Below, in pieces: positions 24,201-36,247 of a stretch of DNA of 64,000 bases; within the stretch, counting starts at the first letter, position 1, and each line of letters begins with the position of its first letter. The notes beneath the pieces were generated by a model. The model was not told the origin of the DNA. It saw only the letters and a program-made list of their open reading frames with translations, and did no database searches. The translations under genes and the position numbers were made by a program. Source of the DNA: Glycine soja (lineage: Eukaryota > Streptophyta > Magnoliopsida > Fabales > Fabaceae); contig NC_041008.1 in assembly GCF_004193775.1 (NCBI RefSeq), positions 45,975,136-46,039,135 on the forward strand. Direction: 5' to 3'.

Positions 24201-27200
24201 GCTATTTCAATTTTCAAGAGATAAGTTTGTTCATTCTGTAAATCTTGTTTAGCAGCTATAATCTTATACATTACACTTTGTATATTACGTTTAACAGCAT
24301 TTATATTTATTTATTTACACACATGTAATTTGATCCCACACTGATATTAAATGTTTTTTTTAGATAGTAACATTAAATGTTATATTCATTAAATATAAAT
24401 TAACTTAAAAAATACTATTAAATATTTTATTTATTAAATATCAGGTAACTATTATATACCTTAATTTGAATACGTCTTTAATCATCTTAACTAAACAGGT
24501 TCATCCATAATTAAGGGATAAAATTATGTTATTTTACTTTTTGATTTTTCTTATCTTGTTAAATAATATTATATTTGGTTTTATATATAAAAAATATGAT
24601 ACAAATCATCAAAATTAAGAAAATTATTATTCGTATTTAATATTATCATAAATTTAAATTTTATTTTAAAAGTACTATTAAATTTAAATATTATAAGTGA
24701 TAATTTCATTTAATGTTAAAACTCACATTCCAATAAATAAGTATTTAATAAATAAATTTAAAAAAGACTATAAAAAATATTTAATTCTAAATAAATTTAA
24801 AAATAATTATTATTATCTATAATTAGGACAAATAAAAAATATCATTTAGTGTGGAATGTCTTATCAACAATATCATAATATCTTGACCCGCAACAATTCC
24901 ATCTATATAATACGGGAGCAACCTCGAAGTTATGAATAGATATGCTAATCCCTTAAGCATTGGAACGTCTTAACATATATACTCTTCATAGACTTATAAG
25001 TATCAAACAAGACGATCTAAACATCTTGACTCACAAAGATTTAAGTCATTAGCAATAACATTTGTTTAAGATGTTAACAATTTTATTTAATTAATTATTA
25101 ATTTTGCACTCTTGTTAAATAAAGAAATACATATATACCACTTTCATGACTTCGTAATTTTTTACAAGTTTGTTAATTTTATCCATAAGTTTTCTTTTTA
25201 TAACTTTCTACTTTTTAATAATTCTTATAGTAGTAACTTTTATTGAAAAATTATATAGTCACGTAAAAAAATATGATAATTTTGCAAATAAAAACGATAA
25301 ATTAAAATAAAAAATTACAACATGATTGAGGAAATATAGTATTGTCTTTAATTAATAGAATGTCAAATTGATTTTTTTATTTAACAGCTAAAGCTTTTAA
25401 ATCTTAAAAATGGGCATTCATAAGGTTGGTTTGGCATTGGTTTGTTAGTTATTATATTGAGGCATAGTATGACTTGGAAAAGTTGGGATTCAGGGCTGAA
25501 GGAGGAATGAGAGTACTGCTACTGCTACATGTGGGAAGACGCCAAGACGGGAGGGAGATAGTACGCGAATGAGTAATTGCCAAAAGTTTTATTTTATTTG
25601 TTTTCTTAAATTTATTTTCTTTATTTTCTCACTTTACGTCACGTCTATCAACAGTTTCATGATTAACATCAAATAAAATAATTTAAAATAATAAAAAGAT
25701 GCGACGAAAATTATGCCTGGAGAAAAATACGATAGATTAGATGATATATATATATATATATAAAAGAGTAATAGAGAAAAAATAATGAATGTCAGTTAAA
25801 TGTTTATACTGATAGGATATATAAATAGAATTACTCATGTCATGGTAAGGGGACACAAGTGGATAAAAATAATTGTGCTTTAGACCCTTATAGTAATTCT
25901 GAGTTATTAAGCTTTTGTTAGTCTCCCTAACCGGCCAATGTTATCCAATCCAATAGGATTGAATGTGCCATCTCTTTCTAACATTTTCTTTTACTCAAAA
26001 GACACTCTTATAATGTCTTAGACACTTACTAGTTCTATATATTCAACACTTGTTTTACCAAAACTCATTGTGATACTTATATAAATCGTCTATCAACGAA
26101 AGATTATCAAGCGGAATCCAACCCAAAACTCGTCGTCTTCTAACTCAACACATGCAAACATTATGTGTAAGTCTAACTATTGATACGATTTTTATTCAAA
26201 ATTTAAATAACAGACAAAATGTTCACGAAAAAATGAGTTCACACTTTGATTAGATTAGGATCTGGCCCTTGACGTCGTCAAGGGATGTAAATGGTAAAAT
26301 AGTTATCCTTCCCGCCAAAAGGAATAGAATATTTACAGATTTACAAAACTTAATTCCTTTTGGGCAAATTAAATCAATGATGATTGCACAGTAGTATATT
26401 TATTGGACAGCCTAAAGATGGCTATTAGCACTGTTATTCCGAATATTTTATGGGGCTTTAAGAAGGCAAACAACCTTTATAGGTGGTGTTATCTGTATAT
26501 AAGTGTGGCCATTCAAAGAAATTGTTGAATTTGACATCAATCCCGAAGATTTGGCCATTTATTTGCTTAATATTTTAATACTACTATCCCAAAGTTATCA
26601 TTAATATTTTACTTTTATGCTGATAGACATAATGGGCTTTTCCACTTTGTAGACCGATTATTATGATTTGATTAAGGAGTCAAATCTATATTCAAATCAC
26701 AATAAAGTTGTGCCACAGGGGAAGAGATTATGGCATGTTGGGTATTGTTCATAGCATGCTGGGCTGCTATGCCAAATATACGTGGTTTCAGCCCTTTTAT
26801 TTGAGATATTTTTCTGCATTGTTCAGCCGCTAATACTTTACGATATGTATTTTCATTTGAAAAGGTTTCATATACAGATTTTATTAAAAAATTCCATTCG
26901 TTAATCAGTCAATTAGAGAAAGATAAGGGGATAGTTTTATCAGATCCATATAGGGTAAGTTAAGTACACAAAAAAGTGAAAAACTTGGGAATGGCAGGTT
27001 CAAATCAAAACTTAATGTGCGCCACATAATTAGATTCTCGACCAATGGGAACGATCAAATTAATATTAATTAATCACATAAACTCACTTAGGAGGACACC
27101 TTACTAATAGAAGAATAAATTAGCAGTACAAGTAGTGGTGGGTCCAAGCTTCCCTTTGCCGTTGCAACATTATCTGTGTGCCTCACAAGACAAAGGGGAA

Positions 27201-28211
27201 GCCCCCACATGTTAGTACTTGGTACTCTCCACCAAGGTGAGTCATCTTGTTAAAGTTAATTAAAATTTCACTCGGCAAGTCAGATGGCACCTTATTACTA
27301 GTGACAAGTTGGTGCGAGACATAATTGATGTTTCTTCACTGGTCCTTGGTTCACAATTTTCCAACATAAAGTAAAACTAAAATCTTGCTTTCTCATAAGC
27401 ATATTTAGCTTTTCCTTAATGGAAGGGCACCACTCGTTGATCCTTTTGAGTCTTTTTTCTCCAAGATATTTTTGGGAGTTAAGATAAGGATAGTGGTTAT
27501 CAGATGTTGTTCTACAGTACGACAATGTTTTAGTTTGTTCCACGTTGAGCAAAGCTCAAGTGTGTTTGGTTTTTTTGTTGGGAAGGAATTTTAAGTACAT
27601 AATTTTAAGTTGAGAATTTATGTTAACGGAAAACCGTACAAGTACGCGTTCATGTGTTAAGTTGAAGGAAGATTGGAAAGTGGTCTCGTAAATGAGTCGA
27701 TATATAGTTTGACTTGTATGTATAATTGCCTCTAGACGGAATAACATTTGTAGTTGTATGACTAATTAGCTGCAACATTCTTTTTCGTCTTTCCTCTCTT
27801 GTTTAGTTCATGTCATGCAACCAGGAGCGTGCAGGACTAAGATAGCACTTCTATAATGTTCATGTTTGGGAGTTGGGACCCAAGCATTAGCAACGAAGCA
27901 AGATTGGAGTGAGTGGAAGATGAATTACCAAGGTGCAGATGCCGCCGGAAAACTATAAATTTTAGGAAAAGCACTAAACATGTACCACTCTCTCTTTAGT
28001 TTTCATCTTATTTTCACCTTATTTTATTCTTATTTTGTATATAACTAATTTCATTACGGATAATTTGCAAAGTAATTAATTCAGTTTCAGAAAAATAACT
28101 TGTATAATAATTAATTCAATATTATTAAAGGGGTAACTACTTTTTTTATAAAAAAAAAATCATATATAGAATTTTTTTTTGCTGCATCTTTTGATTGTGT
28201 TAATAAAAAAT

Positions 28212-28390
28212 TAATACAACAAAAAATTATTTTCATTGTATGAATAAAAAAAAACTAACACAAAGAAAACTCATTTCTATTGTATTAAATTTTTGGTAAA
28301 AAAACTTAACGCAATGAAAACTTGTTTCTACTATGTTAGACTTTTTTTAAAAGAAAATACAACAAAAATTAATTTTCATTGTGTTTTGGG
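28212..28390. repeat. Diverged tandem array of ~45-53 bp hairpin-like modules
   Basis: Four modules follow the pattern TTAA-YRCAA-GAAAA-spacer-TTTC-TA-TGT-TTA (starting near 28212, 28255, 28306 and 28353). Each is an imperfect palindrome, for example ACAACAAAAATTAATTTTCATTGTGT. A/T runs separate them. There is no coding content. The array recalls the better preserved one at 62503-62815. Confidence 0.45.
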
Positions 28391-31300
28391 TATCAAAGAT
28401 CAAGGGTAGTTATGTACAAAAATGTTTTTGAATAAGTGAGGGGTCTACATAGTTAATAGATGGTGCCAATAGCAATGCCCTGCAGAATACCTAAAGGGCT
28501 AAAACAAAGAATGCACTCTTCGACCAAAAAAGTGAGAAAAAAAATACATACGAATTAGATTTGTTCGTGAACCGGGGCTAAAATGGAAAAAGAGAAAGAG
28601 TTAGAGTTACATTTGCTTCGGTAGCAACTAGCAAGTAGCAAGCTTGTGGGTTTTGTCTGTTCTTCTTGTGGGCCTGTTGATACTTTGGGGCTGAATTTGG
28701 GCCTGTCTCCTTTGCTTCTTCATTCAGCTTTTGATAGAAAAAAAAAAAAAATACGTGATAATAATATACGCATCAACATTCAACAGCTAGCCATGCTTTG
28801 GCAAAGGCATCTAATATTATGCTGGCCTCTATTGTTTCAACTGTATCCCAAATTGTACTGTTGAGCAGCTTTTGAAAGAAATAATATGAGTATGATTCGT
28901 TCAAAAACATTTCCATCATTAAGCATTTCTCATGCACAATAAGTTTGAGAGTTTTATTAATGCAACAGTGTCATTTGGATGAATAATTTTTCAGGAAAAA
29001 TATATAAAAAAAAACTAATCAAGAAGTGAGCGTAAATTTAATACTTCTAAAATAATAATACATATAGTGATTAAGATAATGGTACTCAAAAGTTAATTTA
29101 AAACGAGTTCATAAAATTTCAAATTAATGATATATACGTATCTTTGTTTTCTTATTTTACATCTCAATTTAAACATTAAAGTACCTTCTTTTTTGGTACA
29201 GGATTAAAGTACTTTCTGAATGAATTAAAATATAAAAAGAAATGATTACAACAAGCGGGGAAAAAAGATAAAATTTCATTTACAAAATCGGTTCATACAA
29301 AAATCATTTTCCTTATTAATGAGAAACCGAAGAAATAATAATCCAATCTGATTTTCAGTTTCAGATTGAGTTAAATACTGAACTATGAAGTCCTCGTCCT
29401 ACCTAAGAAGAGACTTAGACTTGAAAAATGAAAATGCAATACACTTTTGGCCTTCTCCTTTGTGGCACTTTTCTTCCGAATGCGACGGTTGATAAAAAAA
29501 AAAAAAAAAATCTTACAAAATGCATGTGCTCTCTAACGTATACCAAAAGGCAGAATGGATTGGTCCATCCTTAGGAAAGAGGAAAAAGAAACTAATAAGT
29601 GTTTGGTAACTTTAATTGCAATTTAAAATAAAAATAAGAATATAAGAGATATTGGCACTCCTCTTATTATTAAATAATAATAAAGTTACACAATTTTTTA
29701 CGAAGAAGTTACGTATATTAAAAGAGAGAATAGATTAAATATATCGCCATTGCTAATTACAAAAAAAATATTATTTTATTAGATAAATAGTAAGTTTTTT
29801 AAAAAAGCAGATAAACGGTAAGTTGAAGAGACAGAAATTTTAAAATTGAAAAAAAAAATGAACATAATTTCTTAAAATATAACATACTATCTCTATGTCT
29901 ATTTTTTTTTTTACCAGCATGAATATTATTGGTGTGAAATATTCACTTATTTTTTTAATGATTAATCTTTGTTGAAACCTTTTAGTCAGTGTTATTTTTG
30001 TTTCATTTCAGAGATTTTTTTTCTTTCTTTCAATTTTACAGGACCAGGACGTTTTGTGATCATTTAGGTTTTCTCCGTTTCCATCCTTTTCGGTTTTTGT
30101 TTGTCTTTTCATATCATTTTCCTTGTTCTCTTTTCCGTGTTTTGGAATAAGATAGTTTGAACACCTAATTGTATTCGTCGTTAGATGATTAGATTCTATA
30201 CCGTGGGTGTGATTTTCTAAGGAAAATATAAGTTTTTCATGGTGGGAGATTTAGTTGCAAAGATGAGTTGAGGGAAAATAAAAACATCATCATCAAATGG
30301 AGCTTCTTATTTTCTCTTTTTCCAAATAAAGTTGACTCAAAATCAGACACCACCAAATTAGCTTGATAATTTTACTTAATAAGAATTGCTTGATAAATGC
30401 AGTTTCTATCTGCCATAAGTGACATGTAAGCCCATGTCCAATAGCTGAGAATGTACAAAGCCCATTACCAAATGGAATTAGTAGTTCAAATTCTTGCTAA
30501 ATTCAATTTACAAGGCTAATTTTACAGCCTTTATTAGGACACATGTAACATGATAATCATATCAGAATCTAAAACAAAATTTTTAGAAGGGGTATGTTCA
30601 CTATGTTGCAAAACAGAAATATATAACTGTCAAGAGCCTTTATTCACCACAAGCTTTGAAGATACAAACTCCCTCCATACAGCCAAGATGGTTAGAATTA
30701 AGCCATTGTTAGCAGGGAGTTAGAATTGCTAATCCAACTAATTACTAAGTGCTTGTTTAGCGTGTGATTGTTTTTCCGATAAACTTGCAGCAACACGAAG
30801 TCCGAGACTACTTCAGTATAGAAAGATAGGTGTTGTTGCTTCTCCAACTTTCCCAAGGGAGAATTAGGAATTTTTTAAAAGGGAATCAAAATGATCTTCA
30901 GATAGTTTATTCAAAATTAAGTTTAGAGCATCCGGAACTAATTTTACAACAACATTTATCTTAACAGAAGACTTGTGACTAAAGTTAATTTAAAAATAAA
31001 TAATATTAAAACGAAGTCTTTTAAAATTGAAAATAAAGACGCGTGATGCAGCAAGCATTGGAATATACTCTGCTCTCTCGACACCTATTTCCCAAAAGGA
31101 AATCCTCTGCTCTGATGAGTTCTGAGCACAAAGGCAGAAGGAAGGAAAAAGACAAGTTGAGAAGCAGACATAGCCCCACTTGCAGATAGCGAGAAAGGAA
31201 AAGTCAGAATACAACTAATTAATAAATACATACATTTTGATAAAGCATTTGAGGCTACACGAGGGAGCAAGAGGAAGAGAACAAAACGATGGTATTTCAT

Positions 31301-31783
31301 CACGCTACGACACTAACCAATCTAGTTTAAAATCCTAAGTTGTAACCAGAAAAAGGTGCCTTTTCGGTTACATACAAACGCTGTACCAAAAGATAGACTC
31401 GTAGCTTTCTTTTCTTCTTTCTTTACAAGCCCCAAACAAATTAAGAGCCAAAAATAAGCACTAGTAGATACTAACTGGTAATTAAATAATCACACGTGTA
31501 TGTGCCATTACGATAGGTAGGGGTGTGAGGTAAAAAACTAAATTGAATTTGTTTCATTTAGTTTTATATCTAAATAATTAAATTAATTTAAAAATTAGTT
31601 TGAAATCAAACTGATTTTAAAAAACCAATTCTAAATTGAATTAGTTTTTAACTTATTTTAAGATTGAAATCATTTTTAATTTAGTTTTCAAACTAATTTT
31701 TAAACTATTGATTTTATAAAAATAAACTAATTCGATTGAACCGGCTTTTTTTTTTTTTTTTCACACCCCAATCCTTAGATAGA

Positions 31784-32608
31784 CTAGTGAGAGGTTACAA
31801 CGTTTTTCTTGGTGAAGAGGCTGCGCAGAGTAAAAAGTTTACCACCAACATTGGCATGAGCATGAGGTGGGTTTGGGTTACTGACACGAATGGCACTGTT
31901 CTCGTCGCTTCTGCAGGTGAAGTGATGTCTGTAACCAATGCACATTGGAACATTCAAATTCAAAACCTTCGTTTTCGAGCTGCCACTCCCGCCGACCACC
32001 TTGCTCCGGTGACTTTCTCGCTTGGACTTGTTGATGTCAGGGTTGAGAGGTTCCGGTACTGGATTCTTGGGACGGCGGACCTGCCAGACTGGGCTGCTCC
32101 TTCCTAAATGGACCCCGGGCCGGGCCGGGCTGCTGGGCCATTTTCTGGACTTGGACTCTCCCGCCGAATTGCTCCGCGAACACGGCGCGCTGTTGGCTTT
32201 CCGGGTCGCCGGAACGAATGGTTTGGGTCGGGTAGCCGCGTTCCCGGCGGACTTGCTCCGGGAAAAGGGCCATATGTTGATGTTGAGCTCCGCTGAAGTT
32301 GTGACACCGCTTTTTTTCTCTTTGAGCTTCTTGGCGTCTGTGTTTTTCTTGTCACTCTTTTTGAAAATGTCCTTCCAGCGCTTGGACGCGGTGGCGGCGG
32401 AGGAGGAGGAGGAGGAGGAGTCGGTTATAGCAGGAGATGGGTCGGGTTTGTTTAGGAGGTGGAGGGGAAGGAGGACCCCGTTGACAATGAGCTGATCGGC
32501 GGAGAGAATGTTTGGTTGTGGGAAAGAGGGGTTTCGAACCATCCAGAACTCGAATTCCGGTGAGGCGCTAGGGCTGATTCCACTTCCTGAGTGGCTTTTC
32601 GTCTCCAT
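31784..32608 (-). CDS. Plant-specific basic protein resembling BKI1/MAKR family, single exon
   Basis: An intact 274-residue frame from ATG 32608 to TAG 31784, markedly more GC-rich than its surroundings. Features: an N-terminal FEFWMVRNPSFPQPNILSAD block followed by LIVNGVLLPLHLL (about residues 19-52), a Ser run, a basic RWKDIFKKSDKK stretch, several Arg/Lys/Ser-rich patches with SRSKSAG and SRSNSAG, and a C-terminal VLNLNVPMCIGYRHHF and LFTLRSLFTKKN. The F-E-F...LSADQL..G.LLPLHLL layout and Lys/Arg clusters recall membrane-associated kinase regulators, which act at the inner face of the plasma membrane next to receptor kinases. That is family inference only; several related plant families of unknown function share the layout. 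No transmembrane segment or signal peptide seen. A T-run (about 31746-31761) lies just beyond the stop codon. Confidence 0.8.
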   Translation of the reverse strand: METKSHSGSGISPSASPEFEFWMVRNPSFPQPNILSADQLIVNGVLLPLHLLNKPDPSPAITDSSSSSSSAATASKRWKDIFKKSDKKNTDAKKLKEKKSGVTTSAELNINIWPFSRSKSAGNAATRPKPFVPATRKANSAPCSRSNSAGESKSRKWPSSPARPGVHLGRSSPVWQVRRPKNPVPEPLNPDINKSKRESHRSKVVGGSGSSKTKVLNLNVPMCIGYRHHFTCRSDENSAIRVSNPNPPHAHANVGGKLFTLRSLFTKKNVVTSH

Positions 32609-35600
32609 CGAGATGAGTGCAAGGGACCATACAAGAAAGAAGAGTGTTTTAAAGTCTTATTATAATAACCAAAAAAGAGAGAGAAGGGGTTGGATGAGTT
32701 ATTTTTAAGACACGGGTTTGGGCCAAGGTCCATTTTTCTGCCATCCGGCGTGTAGTCTTTGGTTACAACAGGATAATTCATTTTATATCTAATCATCACT
32801 CCACCATGCTTATGCACATCATACACCCTAAAATGTCTCATGACTAGGTTGCTAAAAAAATTAATTTTAAATAAATAATTATAAAATTTATTACTAATTT
32901 TATAGTTATGGTTATTTTAAATAATTTTTAATCAAAAAATAGTTCCAGTTATAAATTTTAATTAATTTTATAAAAATAATTATTTTAAGTAACTTATTTT
33001 TATTTATTTATAACTGCTGGTTATCTAATTGATTTTAGATATGATTTTTTAAATAACTAATTATATAACTGGTTTATTCATAATCAATTACATATTCATA
33101 TTTTAACAAATAATAACTGGTTATATTAAAATAATTAATTATGATTGTATTTATAATATTTCCTTGTAATTTAATTATTTATTAATTATACAAATATCTA
33201 AACCATGAGCACTCTAGTCATGACATATATAAATTTTTATGTTTAACAAAAGGATAATGTAACGGGTATCATATTTGTTGTTTGAGTCCTGATTTTTTTA
33301 ACACTTAAATACGATAAATATCTAATCATATTATTCATTTTCTTTGTTTATCTCTTCTTATTCAATCAAGTTTTATACATAGGGGAAACGTTTCAATCAA
33401 GCAGTTATATATGGTGTTATTGTTGTAGGTATGTTGTTATTGTTACAGGTATCATAAATTGTGTTTACCTGGAAAGCACTGCAGTTATACTCATGAGGAC
33501 GCACGAATTTATAAAAGTGAAAAAGTTTGCGCAATAATAATCATAAAAATATTGAAACTTGATATTCTCATATCCTTTTATAACTATTATTGATAGTAAT
33601 AATTGTTCCAGAAAAGACCTCCTTATTGCATATATAAATGAACTGATCTAAAGTACGTAACTAAAGTGTATTATTTAACCTACTCCTCTTAGAGTCAAAA
33701 GAAGGATTATTTATCCTTATCAATTGCATATATTCCTTTCACATTATGATTATTCCAATATTTCATGGTATCCCAATAATTTCGTTACATAATTATGTAT
33801 GTGCCAACTTGAAACTAGTGGAGTTATCGAGATGCATCAGAATGTTCCACTATATCCAACAATCTCGGTATGTGATTAGGTAGGGTGTGAACTTAATGGT
33901 ACATTGATCGTTTTCAGGCCCAGCTTAGTACGTGCTAAGAGCAGGGATCGGATATGGATCCGAATTGAGCTTAAGTGGATCATTTGGATAATGATCCGAT
34001 CCGGATGGTACATAATAATAGTAGTAGTTATAATACAATTTAATGTATATATTGTTTGAGATCGACGTCCTGTGATACCAACATGTATTAATAATTGTGT
34101 GACTATGTACCATGAAATAGACTATGCTGATAGAAACATGAGCCCTCTTGTTCGTTACGTGCTTGTAGATAACACGAATATATATTATTTTGTAAGAAAA
34201 TAGAGAAAAAGGTTGAATCTGAATCACAGAACTAATGCAAGCCATATTATGTATCATTTTTTAGCAGTAGAATGATGTCAGAGCAACAATATCATGAGAC
34301 AATGGAAATATGGAAATCAGAGTACCGAAATTGGTTAGTGTTGACTTTTATCCCTATTATTACACATGACATGATGCTCCACTAAAAAAATTCCATTTAT
34401 CATTAACATTTGGCAAGGGTAGGTAAATTTCTCTTCTCATTACAAAAATATTCTTAATCTTGAATTCAAAATTTCTACCAAAAAGACATGTAATTCAAAT
34501 ATCAGTAGGAATTTTAAATTCAATAATATAATTTATATGCGCAATAAGAGTTACTACATAAAACAAATCAATCATTAAATTCGGTATATGAGAAAAGAAG
34601 TCTGAAATTTTTGGGCACAGGGTGGTGGAGAAAAGTTAAAAGGGATGCATCAAAATCAGACGGTTATTACGGTTGTCATGTAGTGGCATACAAGAAACCC
34701 AATCGTAAATGGGCTACAGCTGAAGCCCATTAATATGGCAACTGGTTTCGTAAAATCTAAAGTGGGACCATTACTAGTGGACACCCAGTTGGACCCCACC
34801 AAAAGGATATGATAAGAAAGTGGCTGGAAGCTAGTGTAGTGTGTGTGTGGCCCGTGGGGACGAACTCCATTGGGGAAATGTGGAAGAAGCACCAAAGCAA
34901 GAATAGAGTTGAGGCTGTTAATGGCGTTTGTTTGGAGGCAAAAGCAAAATGATGAGCCATGTGCGGGTACAAACAATGGTAATACTTTTTGGTTTGCACG
35001 GATACCTCTTTCCCTCACCATTGTTTTTTAAGAAAGTATTATTTTTGTCCAAAAAAGTATAAAAATATAGTAATTATGATATATTTATAAAAATTATAAA
35101 AAGTTTTTTTTTTTTAATTTACTTTCTTAGTTTGATTTGTTTAAATTTTTCACGTATATTCATAAGTTTCTCATTTTTAATTTAAAATATCTTGTTAATA
35201 ATTTTTTTTGTACTTAATGAAAAGTAGGACTATTTATTTCTTAAAAGAAAAAGGTCCCACTACAAAGTCCAAACCGAGGCTTTTTTATGATGAGTATTTT
35301 TTTTCTTCATGTCTGTAATTGCAATTTACTCCTTACTGGGCACCTTTCTTACCTGTTGATAATTCTATCATTTCATTATGCCATTTATTTATTAATATGA
35401 TGTTCTCCTTCTGAGAATCAATGTATAGTCTATTTTTCAAAACATTTTGTATTGATAATGATTTATAAATTAAGCTCTTTAAATAAATGTGATATATGTG
35501 AAATTATTTGTGGTTAAAGTGTGATTTGTAGTTCGTCCGGGTCCTACTAGTTTGTCCTTGAGTATTTACTATTTTAGTTTGAGAGCTTATAGAAATTAGT

Positions 35601-35979
35601 TGGGCATATAGTATGTGTTATGCTCCGTTGTGTTTTGTTTTTCACATTGCTTTGTTACTATTAAATTTGAAATGACTTGGGAACCCATACCCTGGTTGTC
35701 TCGAATATGTACTCCTATGTAATTTTTATTTAAGGGCCGTAGATATGTCTGGATTTTGGCGTAAAAAAAATAAATCATATGAAACTTGTCTTTTCCATTT
35801 GCCACAATAGACTTTCTTTCCTAATCGAGGAATCATTGCTGTTCTTATCCGCCTCTTTCAGTCAAACTTACAAATACACGGCTACGTACAAATATAGTTG
35901 CAACTTGTAAGAAACGTGTAAATAGTTTTGCATAACAAATTATAAATTAATAAGATAAATAATCATTGTAAATTTAAAT
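32609..35979. other. Intergenic, AT-rich, with one unresolved less AT-rich patch
   Basis: The region 32850-33200 is simple AT-rich sequence with repeated TAACTGGTTAT-like words. At about 33935-34020 there are repeated GGATCCGAA/GATCCGATCCGGAT words of a kind seen at plant transposon ends. The patch 34650-35030 has coding-like composition on the minus strand but no frame resembles a known protein. No gene is called. Confidence 0.5.
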
Positions 35980-35987
35980 GTTTACAT

Positions 35988-36239
35988 TTTTTTTATCAGT
36001 AAGAAAGGAAAAGTAACTACAACCGGATAAACACAGTTACAATGATATCAGCCATAAGAGAAACAGACAGATTAACTGGACAAGAATTCAAGATAAAGAA
36101 AAGAAAACTGGGAACAAACTTCATGTTTAACAAGCTCGTCTGCACACATATTGACCTCACGAGATACATATGCTGAAACTTGAGGACCCAAGGATAGGAT
36201 AGAAAGGATCTGATCCTAGCAATAGATCAATATTTCAAG
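35988..36239 (-). mobile_element. 5'-truncated non-LTR retrotransposon (LINE) tail with RNase H remnant
   Basis: Read on the minus strand, one frame gives LSLGPQVSAYVSREVNMCAD and continues ELVKHEVCSQ. This is the end of the RNase H domain seen in plant LINEs (the H/S-R-E-x-N-x-C-A-D-x-L motif). It is followed by a 3' tail ending in A8 (T-run at 35988-35995 on the plus strand). The segment is bounded by an 8-bp direct repeat GTTTACAT at 35980-35987 and 36240-36247, which fits a target-site duplication. About 250 bp in all, so heavily 5'-truncated and inactive. Confidence 0.72.
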
Positions 36240-36247
36240 GTTTACAT

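Larger units (their letters stand above)
19331..31783. other. Gene-poor region upstream of the KNOX gene
   Basis: About 12.4 kb of AT-rich DNA. Recognised within it: a frameshifted gene fragment (19843-20034), a short tandem/inverted repeat group (21116-21297), a short (AT)n run near 25744-25762, a hairpin-forming tandem array (28212-28390) and poly(A/T) runs. Two adjacent minus-strand open stretches at 27298-27747 have somewhat coding-like composition but match nothing I know. No intact gene was found. Confidence 0.55.

Noticed and set aside
27298..27747. Two neighbouring minus-strand open frames
   Set aside because: Composition is slightly coding-like but neither peptide resembles a known protein and no splice-linked continuation was found. 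Kept only as an unresolved patch.
28646..28864. Possible SINE/LINE tail ending in a long A-run
   Set aside because: The A-run is there, but no pol III boxes, domain or target-site duplication could be found.
32022..32495. Plus-strand frames opposite the MAKR-like gene
   Set aside because: Shadows of the GC-rich minus-strand coding sequence, which has the recognisable motifs.
34656..35021. Minus-strand 121-codon frame
   Set aside because: No recognisable domain and overlapping frames are equally open. Could be regulatory or repeat-derived.
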